64,000 nt of DNA, taken from positions 62,001-126,000 of the forward strand of contig NZ_FOFR01000017.1 in assembly GCF_900110955.1 (NCBI RefSeq), given 5' to 3'. Shown in pieces: positions 45,266 through 54,395 of this stretch. The position numbers and the translations under genes are program-made. Numbering within the stretch: the first letter of the stretch is position 1; each line of letters starts with the position of its first letter. The notes below the pieces were generated by a model. It worked only from the letters and a program-made list of their open reading frames with translations. It made no database searches and was not told where the DNA came from. The DNA comes from Lentzea xinjiangensis (GTDB taxonomy: Bacteria > Actinomycetota > Actinomycetes > Mycobacteriales > Pseudonocardiaceae).

Positions 45266-48200
45266 GTGACAGGCGCCGTCGATGTGTCCAACGACTTCCG
45301 CAGGTGGCTCAGGTCGCTCGACGACGTGGATCTCGGCGCGGTCCTGATGTTGAGCGATCCGCTGCGTGCCGTTGCCAAGCTGCCTCATGGCACTGGGGGC
45401 ATGCGGGCGCCGGTGCGTCGCGAGCTCCTGGCGGCGCGTGCATGGCTGGCGAGAGCCCAGGCGCATCAGCTCGTCCCGATCGCGGAGGCGGTGCTGTCTC
45501 CGGCTGCCGACCTCCTCGTGCACCACTTGTCGTTCAACGAGGCCCTGGTCGTCGACCCGACGAGAGAACAGCTTGGCGAGATGCTCGTCGCACTCGGGCG
45601 TCCTATCGGGAAGGTGGTGTTGTACGGACTCCTGCTCGGTGACGCACAGGCGACGCCGACCGCCACGCGGTATCGCGCCGAACTCGAGGGCGCCGTCGGA
45701 GGCGCGTCCAGGAAATCCTTGCCAGACCTCATTCTGAATGGAGATCACGACGTGACTGACCGCATTGGCAGAGCGGAGACCAGCGGTCGGCTCGTCGAGC
45801 TCGATCAGCAGTTGACCGCGTTCCGGAACTTCGCCGCCGAGACGTCGGCTTCCTTGCGTCAGCTGGCGGACGACGTCGAGCGCGGTGCGGTGGCGGTCCT
45901 GACCGCGCCCGTCAGCCAGTACAGCGAGCGGCGGGAACAGCTTCTGCGTGAACTGGATCTTCCTGAGGACGCGGTGTTCGCTGATGCCGAGGTGTGCCTG
46001 GAGAACCTGCGGCAGCTGGAGGCCGAACGGCAGCGTGAGAAGGAGTCGGTCGCTGCCCGCGTCGACGAGCTCAGCGAGCAGATTCGCGGGCTGGAGACCA
46101 TCCTCGGCACGCTTTCCGAGGAGGCCAAGAGCGGGTTGATGGACAGCTTGGCCGTGCTCCGGAAGGAATACGCGGCGCTGACGTCCTCAGGCGCTTCCGA
46201 CATTGAGAGTGACCCGGAGCCCAAGCCTCAGCTCGAGGCTGAGGCCGGTCCCCAACCCAAGCCGGACCCGCCGTCCGAGCCTCAGGAACCGTTGCAGGCT
46301 AACAAGACTCCGGAGCTGGCGCCGATCGCGGACGTTGTGCTCGAGAGTCGCCCTAGCGCGCTGGAGCACGAAGAGGTTCCGCAGCAGGACGAGTTCCTGC
46401 ACGGCTGGGACGAAGGCGATCCGCCGCTCGCGGTCGACCTGACGCGCGCGGGCAGGCTCGGTGAGGCCTACTGGGTGACGGCGATGTCAGGGGAGTTCGA
46501 CCGGCGGGTAGCCGCGCTGCGCTTCGCCGCGGCCGCCTACGCGGTCACGAGCAACGCCGAGGCCACCGCGGTGCTCGCCGCGCTGGATCTGGACGCGCAG
46601 GAGCTGAGCGCCGACACAGAGGCAGCGGTGGTGGTGACCACGGCCGTGCTCCGGGCCGGCCTGGTCGCGGGGTGGGGTCATCCACTGCTCGCCCAGATCG
46701 GCCCGGAGCTGACGTTGCCGGCGCCCTGGCAGACGTTGGTGGACACGTGCATCACGGCGGTGCGGCGCGAGTTCCGGGTCGACTTCGAGGTCGGGCTCGT
46801 ACCGCCGGAGGAGGACGTGCACGAGGCACGTGCCGAGCTCGGCAGGCGGGCCGCGGTGCTCATGGAGGAGCTGCCCAGGCGCAAGAACAACTACCAGCGC
46901 GCCACGAGGGTGCTGCAGCGGCTCATGGTAAAGGGGCAGCCGCTGTCGAACGCACTTGAGGCGGTCCGTGCCTGGTCCGAGAACGCGTCGAACGGCCAGG
47001 CGGTGTCCGACGTGGCCGCCGAATTCGCTGTGCCCGGAGCGATCGACAGCATGATCAAGGCCGCCGATGCGGCGATGAGAACGCCCAAGCAGTCTCGCGT
47101 ACCCATCGTGGCCACCGCGTTGCGCACGCTGCGCCGCTCCCTCGAAGAGGTAGGCGCGATTGTGCAGGAGGCGGACGCGGTACACCGCAGGTTGACCGCC
47201 GCCGAGTCCGACGACGCCGCGCTCGGTCAGAAGCTGCTCCACGCGGCCGCCGACGCGGGCTCCGCCGAGGTTCCTCCTGGGATGGTCGGCGCCGCCGTGT
47301 CACTGCTGCACAGGTGGTTGGAGACGACGACCAGTCCTGTCTGGACCGGTTTCGGGCCGGGCGATTCGCCCCTGTCCAGCGAGGCACCTGGTATCGCCGA
47401 GCCGAGCGCCGATGTGCTGCTGCCGCTGTCGGACCTGCCTCGCGACGCGCAGGGTCGGCCAGATCAAGACGATCCGCGCACGTCGGCGGTGCTGGCGCGG
47501 TTGAGCGAGCCGCTCGACCTGGATGCGGCGGTGCGGTCCTACTGCGAGGTCGGCGATCTCCGCAGTGCGCTTAGGGTGATCGAGCTGGCGGAGACCGGCT
47601 TCTGGCCTGGAAACCAGCTTGCCACGTCGGCTCGCGAGAATGTCGCCGCAGCGCGGGAGTCACTGGCGCGCAAGCATCGCGCAGACCTGATGAAGGCGCG
47701 TGAGCTGTTCGCCCGAGTGCGTACGCAGAACCTCTTGGACCAGGTCGAGGAGTCGACGGTCAGCGGCCGTCTGCTGACGCTCGGCGACGTGGCCGACAGC
47801 CGGTTCGACGAGGCCGCACGCCAAGTGAGTGATCTCGTCAGCGGCCTCGAAGCCAAGCAGCGTTCCTGGGTGGAGGAACTCCGCGCCGAACTCGCCGCGT
47901 TGGCGCTCTCCGACCAAGACCGTCAGCGGGTAGCCGGGTTGCTGGACGACGACGACACAGTGACCGCGGCGGAATTCCTGGCTTTCGTCAGGGAGGGCAA
48001 ACCGCTGCCTGAGTACGCCGAGCTCACCGGTCAGGACCTCAAGGCGTTCACCGACGTCCTGGCCGATGGCGTCGCCCGCGGCCTGACGGCTCCGCAGACC
48101 GGCGCCACCCACTGGGCCAAGCTGATCGTGAAGGACGGTGAGCTGGCCGAGCTCGGTGCCGTGGGAGTGAAGGCGTGGGACTCGCTCACCGACAACCGCC

Positions 48201-50695
48201 AGCACAGCGGGGACCAGCTCCCGGTGGTGGTGAAGGACATCCTGCGCACGTTGGGACTGAACTCGTCGACCAGGCCGCGGGAGTACAACCAGCGGCAACG
48301 CCTCGGCTTCCGCAAGTTCCGCGTGCAGGCCGTGCCCAGCGACGGTTCCTACGTGTCGGTGCTCGGATCCGCCGCATCTGAGTACAACGTGATCGTGGTG
48401 ACGGACGAACGTCGAGGACGGACCGTGCTTGACGTTCTCGGTCCGGAGGAGTCCGGCCGGGCCAACGTCGTCCTGTACCTGCATCCGATGGACATGGGCG
48501 CGCGACGTCAGCTCGCGGTGCATGCCGTCGGCACCTCGGCACAGGCGCTGGTAGTCGACCCCGCCGTGTTCAGCTGGGTCGCCGCGAAGGCGCCGGGGTC
48601 GTGGCGAGCCACTCAGCGCGTCACGTTGCCGTGGACGGCGCTCAACCCGTACACCCCGTTCGTCGCCGGTCTCGTTCCGCCCGAGGTGTTCGTGGGGCGT
48701 GCTAAGGAAATGGCGGAGGTGATCGACCCGCGCGGTGGGTTGTTCATCTACGGCGGACGCCAGCTCGGCAAGTCGGCGCTGCTGCGCCGGGTGGAGGCCA
48801 CGTTCAACTCGGTTGACGACCAGCACGCCGTCTACCTGGACCTCAAGGGACGCGGAATCGGCGAGGCCGAGCCCGCCGGTCGCATCTGGCGCGAGCTCGT
48901 GCTCCTGCTCAAGGAGCGCGGTGTGCTGCAGTCCAAGGTGGCCGCCGAAGTCTCCGCCGATGACGTGGTCACGCAGATCCGAACCTGGCTCAACAACAAG
49001 CCCGGCAAGCGTTTGCTCCTGCTGGCAGACGAGGCCGATGCATTCCTCACCGCCGACTCTCGCGGTGTGCCGACGGCGGGCGGTGTCTCCACGTTCCCGA
49101 ACGTGTTGCGGCTCAAGGAGCTCATGGAGTCCACAGAGCGGCGGTTCAAGGTCGTGTTCGCCGGTCTGCACCAGGTGCAGCGGTTCGGGCACCTGTCGAA
49201 CGTCCCGCTGGCTCACGGTGGTCCCGATATCCTGGTTGGCCCGTTGGACGCGGCGGACGCTCGAAAGCTCGTCGCCGAGCCGCTCGCGGCCTTGGGCTAC
49301 ACGTTCGAACAGCCCGAGCTCGTCTGGCGACTGCTCGCGGCGACGAACTACCAGGCCAGCCTGATCCAGATCTTCTGCGAGGAACTGGTGCGCACGCTGC
49401 ACAGCCGCGTCTCACAGATCCAGGACCTGCCGATGCAGATCAGGGAGAGCGATGTCGAAGCGGTCGCGGCGAGCGACCGGGTGCGGGCCCGGATCGCTGA
49501 ACGGCTGCGCATCACGATCAACCTCGAGGATCGCTACCGGGTCCTGATGCTGATCATCGCGCTGGAAAGCCTCAAGGACTCGTTCGGTGCGGATTACGGC
49601 GCCGACGAGCTCCTCGAGCTGGCCAGGCTGTACTGGCCCGCAGGGTTCGACGACATGACGGTCACCCAGACCAGCATCCACCTCACCGAGATGGTGGGGC
49701 TCGGGTTGCTCATCCGGCTGTCGGGGCAGGACAGGTTCGCAGTGCGCAGCCCGAACGTGGTCAACATGCTCGGCACGAAGTCAGACCTGGAACGCGAGCT
49801 GGAGGAAACCGACTTCGACCTGCCCTACGAATACAACCCGCGCGACGCTCGTCGGCTGCTCCAGGTCGACGGCAACGAGGTGGACCGCAGGAGCCCGCTC
49901 ACCGACGGGCAGCTGTCCGACCTGACCAGTTCGACCTCAGGGCTGTCCGTCGTAGTCGGGTCGGCGGCACTCGGTGTCGACCGAGTCGCTGAGGCTGTCA
50001 GCGACTACGCCAAAGTGCGCAGCCTGAACGTGGACATCTGCAAGATGGGGACCGACGTAACCAGGGCCTTGCAGGCCGCTTCGCGGCGCAGGCGGCCGAC
50101 GGTCGTCGTCGCGGACCTGCGGGGTAAGTCACCTGCGGAGATTCGTCGTGCGGAGCAGCTGCTGACCGAGTCGTCCGTGGCGGCGGTGCTGGTGCTGGAG
50201 CGCGATGAAGCGGAGAAGCTCGGCGCCGAACCCGTACGGCTGGCTCGGTGGACGGTCGGCAGTCTGCGCAGCTGGCCGGAGTGCCCGTTCGACGTGGTCG
50301 AAGCAAGGACCAAGTTGATCGAGGCCACCGGTGGCTGGCCGGAGCTGGTGGAGGATCTGATCAGCACGGTGGTTCGGCGCGGGCGGACCCAGGCACAGGC
50401 GCTCGACATGGCGAGGCGCGGCACGGATGACCGCGACTGGGCCGCCAGGTTCCTCGACCAGGCGGATGTGAGCGCGGGTCTGCGAGACCGGATCGGCGTC
50501 TGGGTCGACTACTTCGATCCCGGCGACCTGGCCTCGCCGGCAGACGTCGCGGAAGCGTTGGAGATTGATCTCGCTCACGCTACCGCGCTTCTGGACGAGC
50601 TTGCGGAACTGGGAGTGCTCGACGAAGGCGCCAACGGCGTCTCCCTCGACCGGGTGGTCCACCGGTGCCTGGCGACGCTGCGCGGCACGCCGTGA
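45266..50695 (+). CDS. Giant P-loop ATPase with C-terminal winged helix, putative defence sensor
   Basis: A 1809-residue protein. Visible parts: N-terminal alpha-helical region; coiled coil around residues 245-310 (LEAERQREKESVAARVDELS); a Pro/Glu-rich linker at about 313-345; a long helical middle; and an ATPase domain at about 1140-1450. The ATPase has PEVFVGRAKEMAEV, Walker A IYGGRQLGKSALLRRV (about 1161) and Walker B LLLLADEADAF (about 1249), of the archaeal-ATPase/STAND-like type. The C-terminus has a winged-helix motif VAEALEIDLAHATALLDELA, so it may read DNA or a partner. Start GTG at 45266. Its stop overlaps the next gene by four bases. Context (Wadjet on one side, HEPN-like partner on the other) suggests an anti-phage sensor; I do not recognise the family. 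Confidence 0.75.
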   Translation: MTGAVDVSNDFRRWLRSLDDVDLGAVLMLSDPLRAVAKLPHGTGGMRAPVRRELLAARAWLARAQAHQLVPIAEAVLSPAADLLVHHLSFNEALVVDPTREQLGEMLVALGRPIGKVVLYGLLLGDAQATPTATRYRAELEGAVGGASRKSLPDLILNGDHDVTDRIGRAETSGRLVELDQQLTAFRNFAAETSASLRQLADDVERGAVAVLTAPVSQYSERREQLLRELDLPEDAVFADAEVCLENLRQLEAERQREKESVAARVDELSEQIRGLETILGTLSEEAKSGLMDSLAVLRKEYAALTSSGASDIESDPEPKPQLEAEAGPQPKPDPPSEPQEPLQANKTPELAPIADVVLESRPSALEHEEVPQQDEFLHGWDEGDPPLAVDLTRAGRLGEAYWVTAMSGEFDRRVAALRFAAAAYAVTSNAEATAVLAALDLDAQELSADTEAAVVVTTAVLRAGLVAGWGHPLLAQIGPELTLPAPWQTLVDTCITAVRREFRVDFEVGLVPPEEDVHEARAELGRRAAVLMEELPRRKNNYQRATRVLQRLMVKGQPLSNALEAVRAWSENASNGQAVSDVAAEFAVPGAIDSMIKAADAAMRTPKQSRVPIVATALRTLRRSLEEVGAIVQEADAVHRRLTAAESDDAALGQKLLHAAADAGSAEVPPGMVGAAVSLLHRWLETTTSPVWTGFGPGDSPLSSEAPGIAEPSADVLLPLSDLPRDAQGRPDQDDPRTSAVLARLSEPLDLDAAVRSYCEVGDLRSALRVIELAETGFWPGNQLATSARENVAAARESLARKHRADLMKARELFARVRTQNLLDQVEESTVSGRLLTLGDVADSRFDEAARQVSDLVSGLEAKQRSWVEELRAELAALALSDQDRQRVAGLLDDDDTVTAAEFLAFVREGKPLPEYAELTGQDLKAFTDVLADGVARGLTAPQTGATHWAKLIVKDGELAELGAVGVKAWDSLTDNRQHSGDQLPVVVKDILRTLGLNSSTRPREYNQRQRLGFRKFRVQAVPSDGSYVSVLGSAASEYNVIVVTDERRGRTVLDVLGPEESGRANVVLYLHPMDMGARRQLAVHAVGTSAQALVVDPAVFSWVAAKAPGSWRATQRVTLPWTALNPYTPFVAGLVPPEVFVGRAKEMAEVIDPRGGLFIYGGRQLGKSALLRRVEATFNSVDDQHAVYLDLKGRGIGEAEPAGRIWRELVLLLKERGVLQSKVAAEVSADDVVTQIRTWLNNKPGKRLLLLADEADAFLTADSRGVPTAGGVSTFPNVLRLKELMESTERRFKVVFAGLHQVQRFGHLSNVPLAHGGPDILVGPLDAADARKLVAEPLAALGYTFEQPELVWRLLAATNYQASLIQIFCEELVRTLHSRVSQIQDLPMQIRESDVEAVAASDRVRARIAERLRITINLEDRYRVLMLIIALESLKDSFGADYGADELLELARLYWPAGFDDMTVTQTSIHLTEMVGLGLLIRLSGQDRFAVRSPNVVNMLGTKSDLERELEETDFDLPYEYNPRDARRLLQVDGNEVDRRSPLTDGQLSDLTSSTSGLSVVVGSAALGVDRVAEAVSDYAKVRSLNVDICKMGTDVTRALQAASRRRRPTVVVADLRGKSPAEIRRAEQLLTESSVAAVLVLERDEAEKLGAEPVRLARWTVGSLRSWPECPFDVVEARTKLIEATGGWPELVEDLISTVVRRGRTQAQALDMARRGTDDRDWAARFLDQADVSAGLRDRIGVWVDYFDPGDLASPADVAEALEIDLAHATALLDELAELGVLDEGANGVSLDRVVHRCLATLRGTP

Positions 50696-52065
50696 GCAGG
50701 CAGGCGTGGGAACTGCCTTCACTACCAGGTCCGCGCGGCCATCTCGACGTCCTGTCGCGCGACTTGGACGACGGGTTCACCTGTGTGTGGGTGCTTCCGG
50801 ACGAACTGGTCGACCGGGGAACGGCCGACGATCTCGTCGACATCGCCGGTGCGCGCGCCGACAGCGTCCGTGTCCAGGCGCCGCAACGGAGCAGGATGGT
50901 CGTGCCCGCGGTACACCGATGGCAGGCGCCTGAGGTCACGACGCTACCGGCATGGGCGCGCAACACCCTGGGACTCCTGGAGTTCGACGAGCCTCAGGAT
51001 CCTTCGCCGATCGTGGCGGACCGTCCAGAGGAGACGGTAGTGGACAAGTTGCGCACGTTGTTCGACATCCCGCTGACCGGTGATCCGCTGGCCCGCCTCG
51101 TCCTGGACGAGAAGCTGTCCGGCAAGGTCGTCGTGCTTTGCGGCTGGGGCGGCTGGGACACCGCGGATCTCGGCGCATGCGTCAGCCGGTTCACCGCCCT
51201 GCTCAAGGAACACGGGCTCGCACCCGCCTCCAGACCGCGTCTGCTGGTCGCGGTCAGGGAGGACGACCTCCCGGCTTCCGTGCTGGAAAGAGCCGACCCG
51301 GTGACCACGAAGGTGCACTGGTGGTGGGACGTGTGCGGTCGGCTGGACACCGCGACCGTCGCTGCGTCGGTGCGCCGGCAATCTCCATGGCGGACGACGA
51401 AAGGCAAGGTGGCCATCCTCCGGCAGCAGGTCGCGACCGAGGTGTTGATCGAGGTCGCCGGACCGGACCTGCTGCTCGCTGAACACCTCGCCCGGTCCTG
51501 GAACGGCCAAGTCTCCACGCTCGCCGAGCAGATCGAGGCGCTGCCGTACGACGCCATCGATGACGTCCTCCCGGCGGAGATCGACGGCCGAACTGGGGGC
51601 GCTCGTCCCCCACAGGCGTTGAGAAGTGCCTGGCGCAAAGGCGTTGTGGACCGGTGGGACAGACGCATTCGGATCAGCCCCGCAGCCAAGTTGTCGTCCG
51701 CTGATCACGGCAACCTCGACACGTTGATTTGGCGCGGGCAGAGCCGTGCTCTCACACCTCTGGTGGACGGATGCCGCGCGCGTCTGGAGAAGGTGTTGCG
51801 GGACAATGCGTCCAAGTCGGTCATCGAGCTGTTGGAGCGAGGACAGGACACTCACGACTGGCGGCGCACCCGTTCCAGGCCGGGGACGTTGGAGCTGGGC
51901 GCGATGGCCTGGGCGGTCAGCAGCAGGCGGGCTCAGCTGTCCCGCCCGGATGCTGAGCTTCTGTTCTGCGCGCGGGATGTCCGCAACTCGTTGGCGCACT
52001 TGCGTCCGCTGACCGATGAGGAACTCGACCAGCTCGCTGCGGTGATGCCGGAAACGCTTTGGTGA
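50692..52065 (+). CDS. Putative HEPN-type effector paired with the giant ATPase
   Basis: A 457-residue protein beginning at a GTG that overlaps the ATPase stop (GTGA), so the two are co-translated. The first 300 residues have mixed alpha/beta content without a family I recognise. Near the end is ARDVRNSLAHLRPL, which contains R431-N432-x3-H436, the R-x4-H motif of HEPN ribonuclease domains, in an expected helical setting (RAQLSRPDAELLFCARDVRN). HEPN effectors cut RNA to arrest growth and are commonly governed by STAND or AAA partners. Assignment as effector is inferred from that motif and gene coupling; the HEPN fold is not proven by sequence alone. Confidence 0.6.
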   Translation: MSRQAWELPSLPGPRGHLDVLSRDLDDGFTCVWVLPDELVDRGTADDLVDIAGARADSVRVQAPQRSRMVVPAVHRWQAPEVTTLPAWARNTLGLLEFDEPQDPSPIVADRPEETVVDKLRTLFDIPLTGDPLARLVLDEKLSGKVVVLCGWGGWDTADLGACVSRFTALLKEHGLAPASRPRLLVAVREDDLPASVLERADPVTTKVHWWWDVCGRLDTATVAASVRRQSPWRTTKGKVAILRQQVATEVLIEVAGPDLLLAEHLARSWNGQVSTLAEQIEALPYDAIDDVLPAEIDGRTGGARPPQALRSAWRKGVVDRWDRRIRISPAAKLSSADHGNLDTLIWRGQSRALTPLVDGCRARLEKVLRDNASKSVIELLERGQDTHDWRRTRSRPGTLELGAMAWAVSSRRAQLSRPDAELLFCARDVRNSLAHLRPLTDEELDQLAAVMPETLW

Positions 52066-52127
52066 GATGGGGGCATGTCCTTCGCACGGAGCGCTGATCC
52101 GTTTTCAGCGACTCGGGCACCTTCACC

Positions 52128-52229
52128 TTGATCGAGCACATCGCGAACCAGCGGTCACTTGTGATCTACGCCGGTGTAGGCGTCACGATCGAGATGCCAG
52201 ACGTCAGTATGGGACTCGTCTGCACTTCG
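52128..52229 (+). pseudogene. SIR2-like N-terminal fragment
   Basis: A short readable stretch, LIEHIANQRSLVIYAGVGVT followed by IEMPDVSMG, matches the N-terminal NAD-binding start of SIR2-like defence proteins (usual motif Y-A-G-A-G-V-T). The alanine is changed to valine, and the frame turns to low-complexity Arg/Thr sequence afterwards. No start or continuation is present, so this is debris of a SIR2 gene cut off just before the repeat at 52388. Confidence 0.45.
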
Positions 52230-52387
52230 ACGACTTTCGCTCGGCGCCGACGCACGGCAACGACTCACACCCGGACCGGCGAGGGCCCTATCACTAGCTG
52301 TGTGCCGCCCGGTCGCCGCGCATCTTGCCCAAGCTTGGGAAAGTCAGGGCTGATCGAACGAGCGCATCGAGCTATCGATGGTTCTGT

Positions 52388-52637
52388 AGTGAGCGCTTAG
52401 GTAACGGCGAAGCGCTCACAGTGCTCCAAAAGGATGTCGGTTCGCTGCCTGCGGATTTAAGAAGTCTCGGTGACGAGACTTCGGCCAAAACCGCAAGTTG
52501 ATGGGGAGGTCCTGCTCCCAATTTGCTCCTACGCAACGCAAAGGGCCTGCCGACGAAGATCGTCGGCAGGCCCTTTGACCTGGTAAAACACACTGTGGGC
52601 GATACTGGGATCGAACCAGTGACCTCTTCGGCGTGAA
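52388..52637. repeat. Direct repeat ending in a tRNA-Val-like 3' half (copy 2)
   Basis: Shares ordered blocks with 14310-14583 (see there) but with an intact hairpin. At 52596-52637 the minus strand reads the 3' half of a tRNA, from about anticodon CAC through variable loop and T-arm to the TCGCCCA acceptor; the 5' half is missing. Such partial tRNA copies are the usual far-end att site of elements that integrate into tRNA 3' ends. No integrase gene lies nearby. Confidence 0.65.
52540..52576. terminator. Perfect 17-bp hairpin inside repeat copy 2
   Basis: Arms 52540-52556 and 52560-52576 are perfectly complementary around the loop AGA; the outer bases are AAA/TTT. It looks like a bidirectional intrinsic terminator. 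The equivalent place in copy 1 (about 14484-14521) retains only part of the stem. Confidence 0.75.
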
Positions 52638-53543
52638 CGGATCCTGTTGGGTATCAGGCAGTTGCGCTGGTCTCGCTACGACGGGCCTGAGCTGCATGAA
52701 CAGTCGTTTCAGGTCTCGCAGGTTCACTGGCGTCTCGCTGGTGGTAGCGCGTCTCAGCTACCAGTTTTACTACCAGTCTAGATTCCATGGGTTCCGACAG
52801 TGGGATGATTGGTTCGAAGCGCGAGTGTGCATCCCGATCTTGGGTCGCCTTCGGTGCGGCTTCGTCAAAGGTTCTGTGGGTGGCAGGTAATTGATTGAAT
52901 TTCGACCTCAAATCCGCTGATGTGGACGGAATTCCTGAGCTGTCTACGGGTTGATGAAATATCTGAGCGGTGCAGATAGCCCTGCGGGCTAGTTGAGAAG
53001 GAGATATTCTCTTCAGGTAGAAGGAATCTGAGTTGTGTGAGTATCACGCGAAGCTACAGGATCATCAGTGTTTTCGAGGCGTGAGCCACTGGTTGATTGC
53101 CATCATGAAGGCTAATGAGCAGGTACGGCCATCCGGCGCCAAAGATGTCGCAGTCCGCTCCCAACATGCCCTTGCCGGGTGGAGGCAAGTTCTTCGAGGC
53201 GCACTACCGTTTCCTGTCTCCTCTTGTGTTGTCGCCTGGCAACGCTGGAGCCGAGTCGGCAATGGACTGGTCAAGCCACTACTTGTGGGAAGGTGAGAAT
53301 GCGCCCGCTTAAGGCCGCGAACACCAATCCGCTGACCTGGGAGCGCCACCTGGCACGTTCTCGCGAGATCGATCACGTTCCGCGCGGCGACGCGAGATCG
53401 GCGGGATTCGGTAGTTCGAGGACGATGCCATTGCCGCGGTTCGTCCGCGGCACGAGCCGAGAGCCCTGCGACGAAACGTTCTCCTAGTCGTCGGCGGCGG
53501 TGCGGAGAAACTCGATCGCACGGCAACCTGGGACCATGATTCG
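52638..53543. other. Non-coding region beside the distal repeat
   Basis: About 900 bases with no convincing gene. The part around 52870-53090 is AT-richer than its neighbours and contains short hairpins, for example around 52977-52991. It separates the repeat from the Crp-type regulator and probably includes that gene's promoter. Confidence 0.4.
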
Positions 53544-54200
53544 GTGACCTTTGCTGACCACTTGGGTGAATCCGACCGCGCCTACCTGCTCCAGCAAGGC
53601 GTTCAGCGCGCGCTCGCCGCGGATGAGGTGCTGCTGCGGGAGGGAGATCCTCCAACCCACGTCCAGCTGATCATCTCCGGCTGCGTCAGGGTTTCTACGG
53701 TGCTCAGTGACGGCCGCGAAGTGGTTCTTGCACTTCGAGGGCCTGGCGACATCCTCGGAGAGTTGGCGGCTTTGCAGCGTGGTGAACGAGCGGCGTCGGT
53801 GCGCAGCATCGACCCGATCTCGTTCGTGCAGTGGAGTGCTGAGCGTTTCCTGGCTTGCGTTCACTCAAGGCCAGGTATCGCGATCGCGCTTGCGAAGGCC
53901 ATCGCGGACCGTCTGCGTGATGCCGAGGCCGTACGTGTGGGCGCGGCCTCGCTCGACGTCAGCAAGCGGGTTGCGAGGTACCTCTTCGAGCTTGCCCGCG
54001 ATCGCGGCAAGTCCGTCGCTGGGGGGATTGCGGTCGACGTACCGTTGAGCCAGGAAGACATCGCCGCGCACCTCGGCGTGTCTCGCCGTGCCGTTGTGCA
54101 AGCGATCACGATGTTACGAGGGCGGAACATCATCACCACCGGCCGGATGTACGTGGTTGTGCACCGTCCTGACATCCTCCAAAACCTCGGCCGACTCTGA
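53544..54200 (+). CDS. Crp/Fnr-family transcriptional regulator
   Basis: A 218-residue regulator. The N-terminal cyclic-nucleotide-binding-type beta barrel is recognisable by LREGDPPTHVQLIISGCVRV and the phosphate-binding-cassette region RGPGDILGELAALQRGERAA (pattern G-E-x-A, with R and A following). Then comes the long dimer helix and a winged helix VPLSQEDIAAHLGVSRRAVV. The start is a GTG at 53544. Because a class III cyclase-like gene lies 180 bases downstream on the other strand, it might read a cyclic nucleotide made there; that is inference. It has no obvious Fe-S cysteines. Confidence 0.9.
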   Translation: MTFADHLGESDRAYLLQQGVQRALAADEVLLREGDPPTHVQLIISGCVRVSTVLSDGREVVLALRGPGDILGELAALQRGERAASVRSIDPISFVQWSAERFLACVHSRPGIAIALAKAIADRLRDAEAVRVGAASLDVSKRVARYLFELARDRGKSVAGGIAVDVPLSQEDIAAHLGVSRRAVVQAITMLRGRNIITTGRMYVVVHRPDILQNLGRL

Positions 54201-54233
54201 GCACAAGTGCGCACTGCATGTGCGCACTTGTGC
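54201..54233. terminator. 14-bp perfect palindromic hairpin after the Crp-type gene
   Basis: Arms 54201-54214 and 54220-54233 (GCACAAGTGCGCAC) are perfectly complementary around the loop TGCAT and start right after the stop codon. It is probably the terminator. Its internal GTGCGCAC symmetry could also serve as a protein-binding site. Confidence 0.65.
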
Positions 54234-54314
54234 GCGGACCGGGTGCTGTCGAGCGCCGACGCTGGTCTTACACCGGCCGGTGCCCACTGCAACTCGGATC
54301 GTGAGGAGCGCGAA

Positions 54315-54395
54315 ATGGAAAGTCACTTCTTCCTGGCACTGCTGGAGGTCGTTCTCGTGGTGCTGGCTGGCGGTGTGTTCAGCGCCGGGGTGTAA
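54315..54395 (+). CDS. Possible 26-residue hydrophobic peptide
   Basis: A short frame with a good ribosome site (GAGGAG six bases upstream of the ATG) encodes a 26-residue peptide starting MESHFFLALLEVVLVVLAGG, one hydrophobic segment long enough to cross a membrane. It lies between the Crp-type gene's hairpin and the cyclase-like gene and overlaps the latter's 3' end by 17 bases on the opposite strand. It could be a membrane peptide of the type used by small toxins, or chance. Confidence 0.35.
   Translation: MESHFFLALLEVVLVVLAGGVFSAGV

Noticed and set aside
52633-53655. Integrase or excisionase gene beside the distal repeat
   Set aside because: Short frames on both strands were read for tyrosine recombinase or HTH motifs, and none were found.
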